Shown here one piece after another: positions 12,100 to 22,701 of a DNA stretch of 64,000 nt. The notes under the pieces were generated by a model that saw only the letters and a program-made list of their open reading frames with translations, ran no database searches and was not told the DNA's origin. The position numbers and the translations under genes were made by a program. Each line of letters opens with the position of its first letter. Position 1 is the stretch's first letter. Source of the stretch: Homarus americanus (lineage: Eukaryota > Arthropoda > Malacostraca > Decapoda > Nephropidae); NCBI RefSeq assembly GCF_018991925.1, contig NW_024756459.1:115001-179000 (forward strand), written 5' to 3'.

Positions 12100-14864
12100 G
12101 AGATAAGAGTAGACACATTAAGCTTTTAAATATACGCACCTCGTTAAAATTCTCCATAAAAAAAAAACATTAGTTGATATTTAGCTCAATTTGGGATACC
12201 TTCTCACGCCTCTTGTTATGAAAGTATAAACATTTGACCTTAATGGTGACGGACGGTACATTGAGTATTTCCAAACCACTGGTCTTTGTTCGGTTGATTA
12301 TGTCACCTGTGTATACCTGCTCCTCTCTCTCTCTCTCTCGCACCTCCTCCCTCTCTCTTGCCCCTCCTCCCTCTATCATCACCATCACCACCACCTCCAT
12401 CACCACCTCTTCATCACCACCAAAGTCACCAGAACTCGCCACCCTTCCCCTCCCCACCATCACCATCTCCCTCACACTGGGTCCATTACTCTTGTTATTG
12501 ATGTTTTGATGACTTGCAATTCTATCATTGTTTTTCCCTGAATAAGTCATTGTCAGGTTAAAACCACAAATTATTATAATAAACACAACAAATATATTTT
12601 TTTTTAGCAAACTGTTTACATTGGTCAAAGGAAGAACACATACGAATATTGGCATAAACACAAATTCACCAATGGACTAACTTCAATAAAAAACACCAAA
12701 TTATCTTTCTAGCAAACAATTAAAACAACAAAGGACTCAAATACCATAGATAAACAAGAAACAGGCGGGAAGCACATGTGAGAGGCCAGCAAGTTCACCA
12801 ACGAACGCGTCTACCTGTTTAGGATGATTTCAGCTCAGCGGCCGCATCCCACCCAGGCGACAGCTAACGGTCTCAGCGTTGGGTAACAGACAGTCTGGCT
12901 AATCATCCAAGGAGAGCTACACCTGGCTACTGTTCTTATCTTTTTTTTTTCGTAATGTGGAATTATATTACGTGGATAAAAGCTCTTAAATATATTACCT
13001 TCCTCAATGGTATCTGTTGTGTTTTGAATCCGACGTTACCACAAGATGCATTTGATTAGTGTTTGTCTAATCTTTTCCGTAGATAGATAGATATAGATAG
13101 ATAGACAAACAAATGTACATCGATTCAGTATACACATAGACAGTGCAGGTATACAATGGTAAACAGTGAGTCGATTTTGACCAGGGATAGCGCAAGAAAG
13201 CCTATAGGATTATTTCCATAACTGTAAATATAAGTTACTATCTCAAACACTAAATATAAGTCACTTTCTTAAAAAAAAAAACAAAAAAACAGTAAATATA
13301 AATAACCTCCCTACAAAAAACTACTGATTTTGTTATTTTCTAGAAAGAAAAAAACTGAAAAAAATCTTTTGTCACATTAAAAAAAAATTATTTTTCACCT
13401 GACGGGCGGTGAACGAAATCCCTAACCTTACCTAACGCAGCTTAGCGACTTGACACTGGCAGGGAAAGTTGCAGGTCTTCGGTGGTAAGGGAGTGTTAAT
13501 CTTGTCTTGTCTACTCCTACGGCCTTAACCCCTTGTCTGTTGGCATTTTATCCAGAGGGAAATTGTCAGGTGGAATTTTGTCCAGTGGAAAAATGTCTAG
13601 TGGCATTTTGTCCAATGGGAAATTGTTTACGTATCATTAAATATCTGATGATAAAAAAATGATCCTAACCTAATCTTCCTAATCTCAGGACCTTGTAACG
13701 TGATTGGTCTCAGCTAGCGAATCACTTTCCCAATCTTATGGCCTTGTAATTATTTTTCATTGTCTCATTATTCGAATTAGCGTAATTACTCTTTTATTGC
13801 TTGTTATGAATGGATTATATGACATTGCCTCTTCTCCCCACTGCTTGGGTTAGGTTAGGATTTTGGGTTTGAAATCTCTGAAAGGTTCGAATCTTTATTA
13901 TGTGGGTTTCGATTCAATGTACTCGGGTGTATTAAGGAGAGATAAAAAATAATGGTATGATGCTTAAATCCGCAGAGGTTAATAAAAATAAAATCCCTGT
14001 CGTATAAATATCAAAAGGAAGAGTATAATATTTTGCTCAGTCTTGTGTTCATAGGTGTTGAAAATGGCTTCCTTCATGATCGATGCAAATGTGGTTTTTA
14101 CTGATGATAAAAACAGTTAATTTCATAGATCATAAAGTATCGCACCTCATAATTTTCGTGATATTTAAAGCGTAACCAAGTAATATTTTATATCTTTTGA
14201 TAATGATGTCACAGCACAGACTAAAACAAAACAGAAAAGAATAACTTTCACTTGTTCGCTCCTAATATCTGAAGATTCGACAACTCAGGATTACTTCACT
14301 GAGTCCTGTGGTAATATTCAGATTAACCCACACTCCAATGTCTATTATTTACCTTGTTAAAACAAATGGTATTACTATTATCGGTTGTCATAGGTCGAGG
14401 CTGTGATGTGCTGAGAGACTCCCAGAAGGGCAAAGGTTAGCAACTTGGTGAAACACGGGATGGTGACGTAACACACCATGATAATAGTAACCACTTCACG
14501 AGTCAATTGTCTCCGGGAGTGGCGTAGCTTTTTAGCGTCTGGCCGGGTTGTGTAGCTTAACACTGCACGCATGAATGATATTAAATATACCGCATGACTG
14601 GTTCACAAACTAGTTTCGCTTCTGTAAAGGTTTACTGAGGATGCAAATAATATTAGCGACACCAAGACAACGCCGAGCATAAACGACTGGTTATCCCCCT
14701 TAACATCATAAGAATAAACTGAAGGTCACTATGTCGCAACCCTTAAGGGATCACGTTTTACTAAAGCAAAACCTGAGACTCGTGTATTACTGTAGTGTTT
14801 TATAATACAATCCTGACAGTTAAGGAGAAAATATTGGAAACAACATATGCAAATTATATACATC

Positions 14865-14899
<35 letters not shown>

Positions 14900-15670
14900 C
14901 ACATGTAATGCTCCCCAACATTTAACAACAGATAAGAATATTTCAATACATTTAATTAACGAAGATCACAGCTTTACTTACCGTACAATAATCTCCTAAT
15001 TACCAACAAACTTTCACTTATATAAACATATCAAGGGTGCTATTTACATCTCTACCTTAAAAAATCCTACAACAAAAACCTAAAAGGCAACACATTAAAC
15101 ACGACACTAATTTGATATTTCTTAAAGGCCAGATTAACTTATATCAGGCACGGTACAAGACTATTTCTCCGTTAAAATAATTCCTTGATAAGATTAATTT
15201 ACTTGTCTGAATATCATCAACTTTATGAGAATTTTGTTTTAATCTCAATGAGTGTAATTATCTGACATGTAATTAGTGAGGTTTCAGTCTGATTAATAAT
15301 GGAAACCCCGTCTTTTATATTTTCTTCAACCTTTCTGACTGATCATGAAAGTCTATCATTTTGACTAAGATAATTGACTGTTTAGGGTGACTGTTAAGTG
15401 AACTCAGTCAGCCACAAACATACATCACCTGGTTTAGTCTGACTTAAAACACTCACAGCTGGTGAATGTACTGCATATGCTCTTGTAATTGCAGCTATCC
15501 TCTTAAGCACTTTGCCTTACTTAATGAGTAATATACGAACCCTATCATACATACTAACTACTAAAATAAAATGAATACGGTTTCATTTCCAGACTTACGT
15601 TGAGGATAGTTATAATATTTCTTTCTCATTAAATATTACCGAAAGCAGTTCATATAACACCAGCTAACTT
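12100..15670. other. No gene recognised
   Basis: AT-rich sequence with a CT/ACC-rich stretch (12,320-12,450) and an (AAT)11 microsatellite at 14,866-14,898. Open frames are short and none shows a recognisable domain. Confidence 0.5.
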
Positions 15671-15672
15671 AC

Positions 15673-15759
15673 CTTGTTTTCGGGAAGGTTTGCAGCCAGT
15701 CAGTAAACAGGTCAGCTTTCCGTTCTCAGCTCCGAAGCCGTACAAGGGAAGCAACACAC
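15673..15759 (-). other. Possible internal coding exon, minus strand
   Basis: An 87-bp segment on the minus strand is bounded by a good acceptor (AATTTTTATAG|GT) and a strong donor (AAACAAG|GTAAGTT). Exactly one of its three frames is open throughout (28 full codons, including PLYGFGAENGKLTC and LTGCKPSRKQ). The length is divisible by three, so it is a symmetric exon. No neighbouring exon was found, and the peptide is not recognised. It could belong to a gene with large introns, or be chance. Confidence 0.3.
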
Positions 15760-16309
15760 CTATAAAAATTAATTCAGTGTTAGATATTTTACGCGCTATG
15801 TTCGTTCAGCTTTAAAAGTTTACCCTCACTAAACACAAACTCTGAAATTCGTGTCACCTGCTGCCATGCAATTCATCTAAAATATTCAACAATGCTAAAA
15901 TTACCCACCTCAGTCACCTGGTGATGGTCATAACATTTATTTATTGCTGTTAGGTTTGGATAATCCGAATTGGAATATTCTCGGATATATTAAAACACGA
16001 AGATCGAGTTTACTGAAAAGATTGTTGTGGTTCTCAAAAAAGTAAAATACTTCAATGAATTCCACATAACGTAGTGTAATTTGTTGACTCTTTTGACTCA
16101 TCTTTATCAAACAACAGTCGCTCCAGTTCTTAGCGTTGGTATCTTCTGTCAAGTGACTAAAGCCGTAACGAGTGCAAGGAAATCACTTAGTCCACTGCTG
16201 TATGATAGAGTGTAATTTCAGCCATAGAAAATGCAGTAATTATGTGGCCCACTACATATAATCCAATCCGGTATTCCATCATTCACATGTTAAAAAATCA
16301 AATAAATGT

Positions 16310-16365
16310 CTCCCTCTGCACCGACGTTATAATGTTGACACATGATAACGTCGGTGCAGAGGGAG
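16310..16365. repeat. Perfect 21-bp stem hairpin, 14-nt loop
   Basis: The 21-bp arm at 16,310-16,330 (CTCCCTCTGCACCGACG plus TTAT) is followed by a 14-nt spacer and its exact reverse complement at 16,345-16,365. Outside the stem, AATAAATGT on the left can pair with ACATTTATT on the right after an asymmetric bulge. The stem is much more GC-rich than its AT-rich surroundings. It could be a foldback or collapsed transposon end, or a small-RNA precursor. The sequence alone does not decide. Confidence 0.9.
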
Positions 16366-16820
16366 TACAACAACATACATTTATTGACACTTACCTAATA
16401 CTCTTACAATTATGATACTATTCCATTATGATAATATTCTGTTGTTTAATTTATCTGTTCGTGAGGAATTTCATATTAAAATAAATCTTACACACGAGAC
16501 TTAGAAACTAGCGTTAAGAAGCAAAGAACAACCATTTATGTGATGGAGTGCCACTTTATATCATTGTGTGACACCGCGCTGGCTAACACTACGGTACATA
16601 GAAACGCGCATCTTGGCCGATATCTCTCACTGGCACTTAACTAAACATACACACGAACCTTGAGGCTCGTTACTAAACATCACTAACATTGTGGTTTGAT
16701 TCGTATTTGTAAATAGTGGACGATGTAAATAAACAACTGGCAATAACTGCACACCGCATGTGAGTGGGGGGTTCCACCATGAAGAAGATAGAGTATTAGT
16801 TCGATAAGAATGTAAAGTAC

Positions 16821-17243
16821 TGTAAACTTTGTGGCCAACCCGACTCTCACACCCTCTCTCACTACATCCTCACTTGCCCTATGACCTCCTCCTATAGGTC
16901 CCCAGCCGTTACCAACACCTCTTCCCTCCCAGACCAGATATCCCTCCTCCTAGTCACAGGCCTGGCATTTGACATTATTAGGGACCTGCCACTCTTTGCC
17001 ATAAACAGATAAAATGTACCGGGAACTTTCCCCCCACACACTCATCATTCTCTCACTTTATGTAACTTGACAAAACCTATGACCCTTCAGGCTTTTACGC
17101 CCTTAATGTACGAGTCATAAAGGCAAGTATGAACTTTTCATACTTCCCTGTTGGGCGCTGTAAACGCTTCTGCGCTTCACCTTGCACAGGATGTAAGGGG
17201 GTGCCCAATAAACTAGCCCCCTCGGGGGCAAATCTGAATCTGA
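16821..17243 (+). mobile_element. 5'-truncated LINE (non-LTR retrotransposon) 3' end with 12-bp TSD
   Basis: The first part translates to the end of a non-LTR reverse transcriptase. It has the typical C-terminal zinc-knuckle-like spacing C-x2-C-x5-H-x8-C (CKLCGQPDSH...TC). A 3' UTR follows that ends in AATCTGAATCTGA tandem units. The insertion is bracketed by a perfect 12-bp target-site duplication, AATGTAAAGTAC, at 16,809-16,820 and 17,244-17,255. These are the hallmarks of target-primed reverse transcription with 5' truncation. A second copy of the same 3' UTR lies on the minus strand near 61.5 kb. Clade assignment (Jockey/I/CR1 group) is uncertain. Confidence 0.87.
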
Positions 17244-17259
17244 AATGTAAAGTACCTCA

Positions 17260-20200
17260 ATGAAGACGCGATTTGTCGAGTATAAGATTTACTTTATGAT
17301 TTGGCGTCCCGTGAATTTCCTACAGCTCGGGTTTATATGCACTATTTTCTTTAATTCCTGGTGTAAAACATTTGAGCACGACTAAAATTTACAAGTTTAA
17401 AATCATTTCATCTTTGTCAACATTTTACCTTCAATAATATAAAATTCAGAGCTTCGTGCTGTTGACTAAGCGACCGAAACACATTAACGTGAGTGACCCG
17501 GTGTTGGAAGCCATGACGACGCGGCTTCTTCACACACCGCTTCTCACTCGCTGTCCTAGATATTTGACCACAAGGTAGCTGGTAATAATGACTCGTGATG
17601 ATTTTCTCCTTGTCTCTTACAGGTCACTTGCAACACTCCTTCCTGTTACAAGATTTACCTCTAGTCTTTTCCGTCCCTGATAAGTGTTAAGAGCTAGGGA
17701 GCAGTTCCGTGGCGTACAACAAGACTTATGGAATCCAACACCGTTATTCAGAACCTTTCATAACCATTGAGATGTACGGGTTTCAGTATTAAGGAGCTAC
17801 ATCACCAAAATGTCACCAAATGAATCTGCTTCCTGGACACGATATATTGTTACCAGTGTCTTGCTCGGCGGACCAGTTACTCACGTCACTCATAATCCCC
17901 TTGCAGATTGATTGTGGGAGTAAATTGCTTTTCCTTAATCCTGTCTGTGAAAAGATAATACTGTATTGTTTTTTTAGTATTTTATAATAGATTTTTAGTG
18001 ATGGTAGTTTTAGATTTTTAGATACGACCATAAATGTAAGTTTATTTCCGTATTTCCTTGAATATTTATGCTACCATTATCTCTTAACTACTGATATTTT
18101 ATGATATATCAATACCTCAGTAAAATAAAGTGGTTAGCTCACCAATCAATTGCCCCACAATCAAGCGGTTCCTGTGAGTCCTAACCTAACCACACTAAAA
18201 GGCTACAAGATAATGTAACAAGGGGATGTTTACATGACTACTAGGAACAGTACAGGGGAAGGTGTTACGTGTTACTTAAATACACTATCAATGTAACGTC
18301 CATGGAATCTTGACAGTAGTTCATCTTTGTGTTGTGATCCGTCATTGTTTGCCTTACATCTTAACTAAGTCCAATTTGACTAAGGGAAGCCCAGTGCAGG
18401 TTTATAAACAATGGTACACAGTAAGTCCATTTAACCAAGGCCAACTAAAGCTGCTAAACACATACTGTATTTTCATTACCTAGTTTATATCTGCGTAAGT
18501 TGTAAGATGTTAAGTTATTCCAGTAGTTGTTGAGTCTTCATTTAAACAGCCGTGAGCCGGGTCAGTTTGTTGGTAAATCCCCCCACAGTCAGTTGCATGT
18601 GTTCATATACTGTATATATAGCGAATGTCTCTCCCTCAGCCAGTTCCGCTCTGTTGGTTACGCCTCTATCGCTCGTGAGGATACACTCTTGCCAGAAATA
18701 AAAATCCTCGTATTTTAAAATCAATATGACCTACTTTCTTATACGGGTACTTTTGTTAAGCGTGTTCTCAATAAACTACAAGCTCTTGGCAGGATAAGGA
18801 GGAAGAGTCGTTTACTCCTTCGTCTGGTATGCCCACGTATGATAATTATCGTACTTGTTCTTCTCTGCAACCTGATCACGGCAACATAGCAATCTGTGGG
18901 GACTCACGGGTACTAAAAATAGCATGTGGAGATTACCACTTTAAAGGTACAAGTACAGCGAAATGCAAATGCAAAATGACCGAGAAATAGCATAAAGTAA
19001 CATTACTGTAACCTGGAGCCTTGAGAGATAAATAAAGCTGGATGTAATTTCCCAACCTAACGCGTAGTGGTGTACACAGTGAGGTGATTGTGTGTATTGT
19101 ATACAAGTTCATCAACGCGTGGTGTATGTATGTGTAGGTGACTGGTGGGTGGGTGTGATGACAAGCAGATATTACCGGTGACTATTACAGTACGGTTTTT
19201 TTTTTTAGGGTGCTGTTTGGAGACAAGTATTAATAATTAAACTAAACTAAATATTATTCTCATTTGTTCCATTTATATACCTTATCTTGATTATAGATTT
19301 GGCCATTGGAAAATTTTATGTTTTTCAATTATGATTTTGTCCGCTAGAGGTTTTGTTGATGCGGTATTAACATCACTTGACTCTGGGAGATAAGAGGAGG
19401 AATATGAGTTGAGAGAGGCGAGTTGAGCTGAGTGGCTGCTGGCAGGCTTGGTGAAGTTGGGCCGAGTTTAGGGTGTTTAGGTGGTGGTGGGTGGGAGGAA
19501 GGGGGTGGCGTGGCGGGAGGGGAACGCTAGAGGTGGGGGGGGGTAGTGGCAGTGGTGGAGAGGGGGAGAGGAAGAGTGCGAGAGTGTGGCGTGGGGTGGA
19601 TGATAGTGGCGTGGGGAGGGAGGTGTGGCAGACAGTAGTGGTGTTGGGTGTAGGTTATTATGGCGTGTATTCTGGAAAATTCATACGTATGTTTTTTTTT
19701 TCTTAAGATAAATAATCACACTAGAGTCTCAGGACAACTTACACACCATTTTAGTTGCCTTGGGCTGGGTAGATACGTAATATACTGTACATTCACAGTG
19801 ACGGGAAAACTTTACCTAAGACCCAAGGTAATTCACGGAGGCTTTACTGTCACTTTTTTTAAGACTTGAAATTAAAGTGGTGATAGATAGATGTAGAGGG
19901 TGTGGGTGGATGGTGGTAGCCCTTTAAAGATGGCAATAGGTAATGATGGTAGGAAATGAGGATGGTAGATGGTGGCAGTAGTGTTAGTAGACTCTAAATA
20001 GTTGCTGCAATGTATAAACAAAAAAATCTTGCTTCCCTGTTGTTTTTCCAAGTATGTGAAAGTGGTTTTTATTTAATTATATTCCTTAATGACAGTGATA
20101 TTTACAAGGATGCCGAATTCGAGTTTATTTTCTAACTTTTAAATGACAAAGTTTATATACTGTAATATTATTATGAACTTAAAACACATCGTTGGCACCA

Positions 20201-20850
20201 TTATCTTATCAGTTTGGTGGCCGTATTTCACAACTATCATCTCCTACCACAACTATATGTACTATCAGCATTCTTCATCATTTCACTCTATATAAACTGA
20301 CACAGTATCTGGGGCTACAACGCAGATTGTGTCAGGGACATTCCTGAAAGGTGGACCCTGGAGTTTGTTGTGGTGGACGCGGGCGAGAACTTCCCTGAAC
20401 CACCGAGAAGCTTCCAGATTATCTTATTTCCTCACCTTTGTTCCCGGGACAGCTTCACGCTCGTTATAGAACATTCTAGGGAGTTTATTAATGTTTAGAA
20501 TCTGCCCGTGAATATTTACATAAGCCAGGCAAACTGGAAAGTCTTTAATGAGAGACGGAATAAATATTAAAGCTCCGATCGCGAATTTACAGTCAATGCT
20601 GGGCTTTACATATATATGTTCAGTATTAATGCCAATGATCATCTTCGTGTGTAACTATAAAGTCAATAGTTAATGATCGAGGTTAAATTTATATCATTAT
20701 CATTCTCGAATATTATGTTTAGTGAGTCGTGTGTAATTTTCTCTGTAGGCGTATGCCAATGAAAAGTTTATCTTATGCCTTAATTACTCATATACAGGCT
20801 TTTTTTAGTTCTCAATTTCTTTGTTGGTCGTACTCATGCTAGGTGAACAT
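17260..20850. other. No gene recognised
   Basis: AT-rich DNA with a G-rich low-complexity patch at 19,470-19,640. Open frames up to 77 codons show no domain or convincing splice context. Confidence 0.5.
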
Positions 20851-20984
20851 CTATGAACGCTGACTTCTTGCATAAGAAGCTTGTTGCGTCGTCGCTTTTG
20901 GTGAGCGTGGTACATGTGGCACCAACGCTTTAAAGCCCAAAAGAGAAATGGTGAATGAAGTGGCAACGTCGCTTCCAGCTGACG

Positions 20985-21060
20985 GACCACCAATGAGAGA
21001 GCGCATGTGCATAGCGGCTGACCAATGAAAAGAAACACTGCTTGTGACGTCATACCTGTA
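20985..21060 (+). promoter_or_regulatory. Probable TCP11L1 promoter elements (two CCAAT boxes and a CRE)
   Basis: Two CCAAT pentamers (20,990-20,994 and 21,022-21,026) and one perfect palindromic cAMP-response element TGACGTCA (21,045-21,052) lie within 200 bp upstream of the inferred noncoding exon 1. The interval 20,870-21,130 is also richer in CpG than the surrounding DNA. No clear TATA box. The assignment is inferred from motif clustering and position. Confidence 0.5.
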
Positions 21061-21104
21061 AACACGGAACAGCTGATGACTCCACGCTGGCTGTAATAAA
21101 CAAA

Positions 21105-21201
21105 GCGACGCCGAGGGACGTGGAGTGAGGAGTGTACGCGGATAGCTCCCGAGAAATTTTTGATTTCACCAAACTTTTGACTTTAATATTACATTATAAA
21201 G
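21105..21201 (+). other. Probable noncoding exon 1 of TCP11L1
   Basis: A consensus donor (AAAG|GTAAGA) at 21,201/21,202 closes a CpG-containing segment downstream of the CCAAT/CRE cluster. The next acceptor is TATTTTCAG|T at 22,329/22,330, directly before the exon with the initiator ATG, so a 5' UTR intron of about 1.1 kb is implied. The 5' edge of the exon is a guess. Confidence 0.45.
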
Positions 21202-22366
21202 GTAAGATTACTTGTGTTTAGTATATGCTCTTGAAAAGTGCAAGAAAATGTTATTAAAAGTTAGAAATATAGAAGAAAATACACTTATTGATCGCCTCGG
21301 GCTCAGTGCATCAAGGTTCGCAGACCTGTGTTACGTCGCGGCGGCAAGTGTGTGCTCGTACGCCACACTCATATTACTGACCATATTATTCTCCCATTGT
21401 TGGTTGCATTATCTGTGTACTGTATACCCATATCTTCCCACTAATGTAGATGCTGAATATATTACTTTATATCGTGGAGGTTACAAGGGAGGGTAAAGGT
21501 GTTTGCTTTGTAAAGTTCAGTATTAGTTAATGTGCATATTATTGCAACAAAGCATTGAAGCTTGAGTAAGATACAAAGTTAAGTCTCCCATCATCGTCTT
21601 TTATTAAAGTGATTTAGAATATAATTTGCCATATTATTCCTTCCAGATATAATGTTTTTATGCTCATAATTGAAAACTTTTTTTTTTTGTTACGGGTAGA
21701 ACTGCCTCCTTGGTGAATTTTCTTGAGCAATTTGCAACTGATTTCCCTAACTTAAAGAAAACATGGTCCGTTACTCTTGAGATGATTACGAAACCCAAGA
21801 AAAGTGCACCAAGTAAACCATTGTCTCTGCTGTGGCCTTTAGATAAATTGAAACAATCTATCCATGAACTGTGATTTTGATAGGAATGGAACACAGTGTT
21901 GCTTCCAGAAACATGAGTTGGATACTGGCTATCTAAAATGAAAAAGTAAAGTGCTCACAACCATAGAAAGCAGTACAGTACATTGCTTGTGACACTTCCG
22001 AAAACTTCATAGATGATCCTCATTCAGTAAAATGGAGATAAGTTTCGTCAGAATAGAAAAAAAATCATGTGGGCTGCCATTGTTCAAATGACTTTAATTA
22101 AAAATTCCCATGCATGATCAGTGCGTGATGTATTCACGGTCCAATACATGCACTTTTTATTTTATAATAAACTATTGGAAAATTTTGTGTTTACAGTATA
22201 CCGGTATGTGTTAATAATGTGTAAAAACGTTAATTTAATGTTGGCATTGGGTTATTTCAGACAAAGTTTGTATACTTGAGTCCTATTATAAGCAGTTGGT
22301 TGTTTATATAATTATCCCTTTATTTTCAGTCACCTGTGTTGATTGTGCCACAAAACCATCATCACA

Positions 22367-22701
22367 ATGGGGAGCACTGAAGAGATCACAAAGCTTCGCT
22401 CAGTGAAGAAAAAGCTTGATTCTAATTCTGATGAATCAGATTCCAAACCCAATTCCAAAAATGTCTCTGGGGCAACTAGTCCTGACCCATTGGAACATGG
22501 TATTGATGATGATCTAAAGCCCCTGGCTGAAGGTGAAGCAAAATCAAATCAAAGTGATACAGACAGTGAGACAGAGGGGGCCTGTAAACCCAGAGATAAA
22601 TCCCCGACAGGAGGAATAGATGTTCAAGGTGCTCGAGCCAGGGTTAACAGTGAGAGTTCATCAGAAAATGGGAATTCTTCGAGCTCTGAACACAGCAAAA
22701 G
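22367..22701 (+). CDS. TCP11L1: TCP11L1 coding exon 1 (residues 1-111)
   Basis: Begins at ATGGGGAGCACTGAAG and ends at AAAAG|GTAAGG. It encodes the acidic, Ser/Asp/Glu-rich N-terminal tail and ends two bases into codon 112, which the next exon completes as Arg. This part is not expected to be well conserved. Confidence 0.9.

Noticed and set aside
12170..12661. 163-codon minus-strand frame
   Set aside because: Centre is translated CT/ACC low-complexity sequence. The flanks have no recognisable domain or splice context.
20805..21065. 86-codon minus-strand frame upstream of TCP11L1, a possible divergent gene
   Set aside because: It lies in the CpG-rich promoter region and lacks a recognisable domain or splice donor. 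More likely a composition effect.
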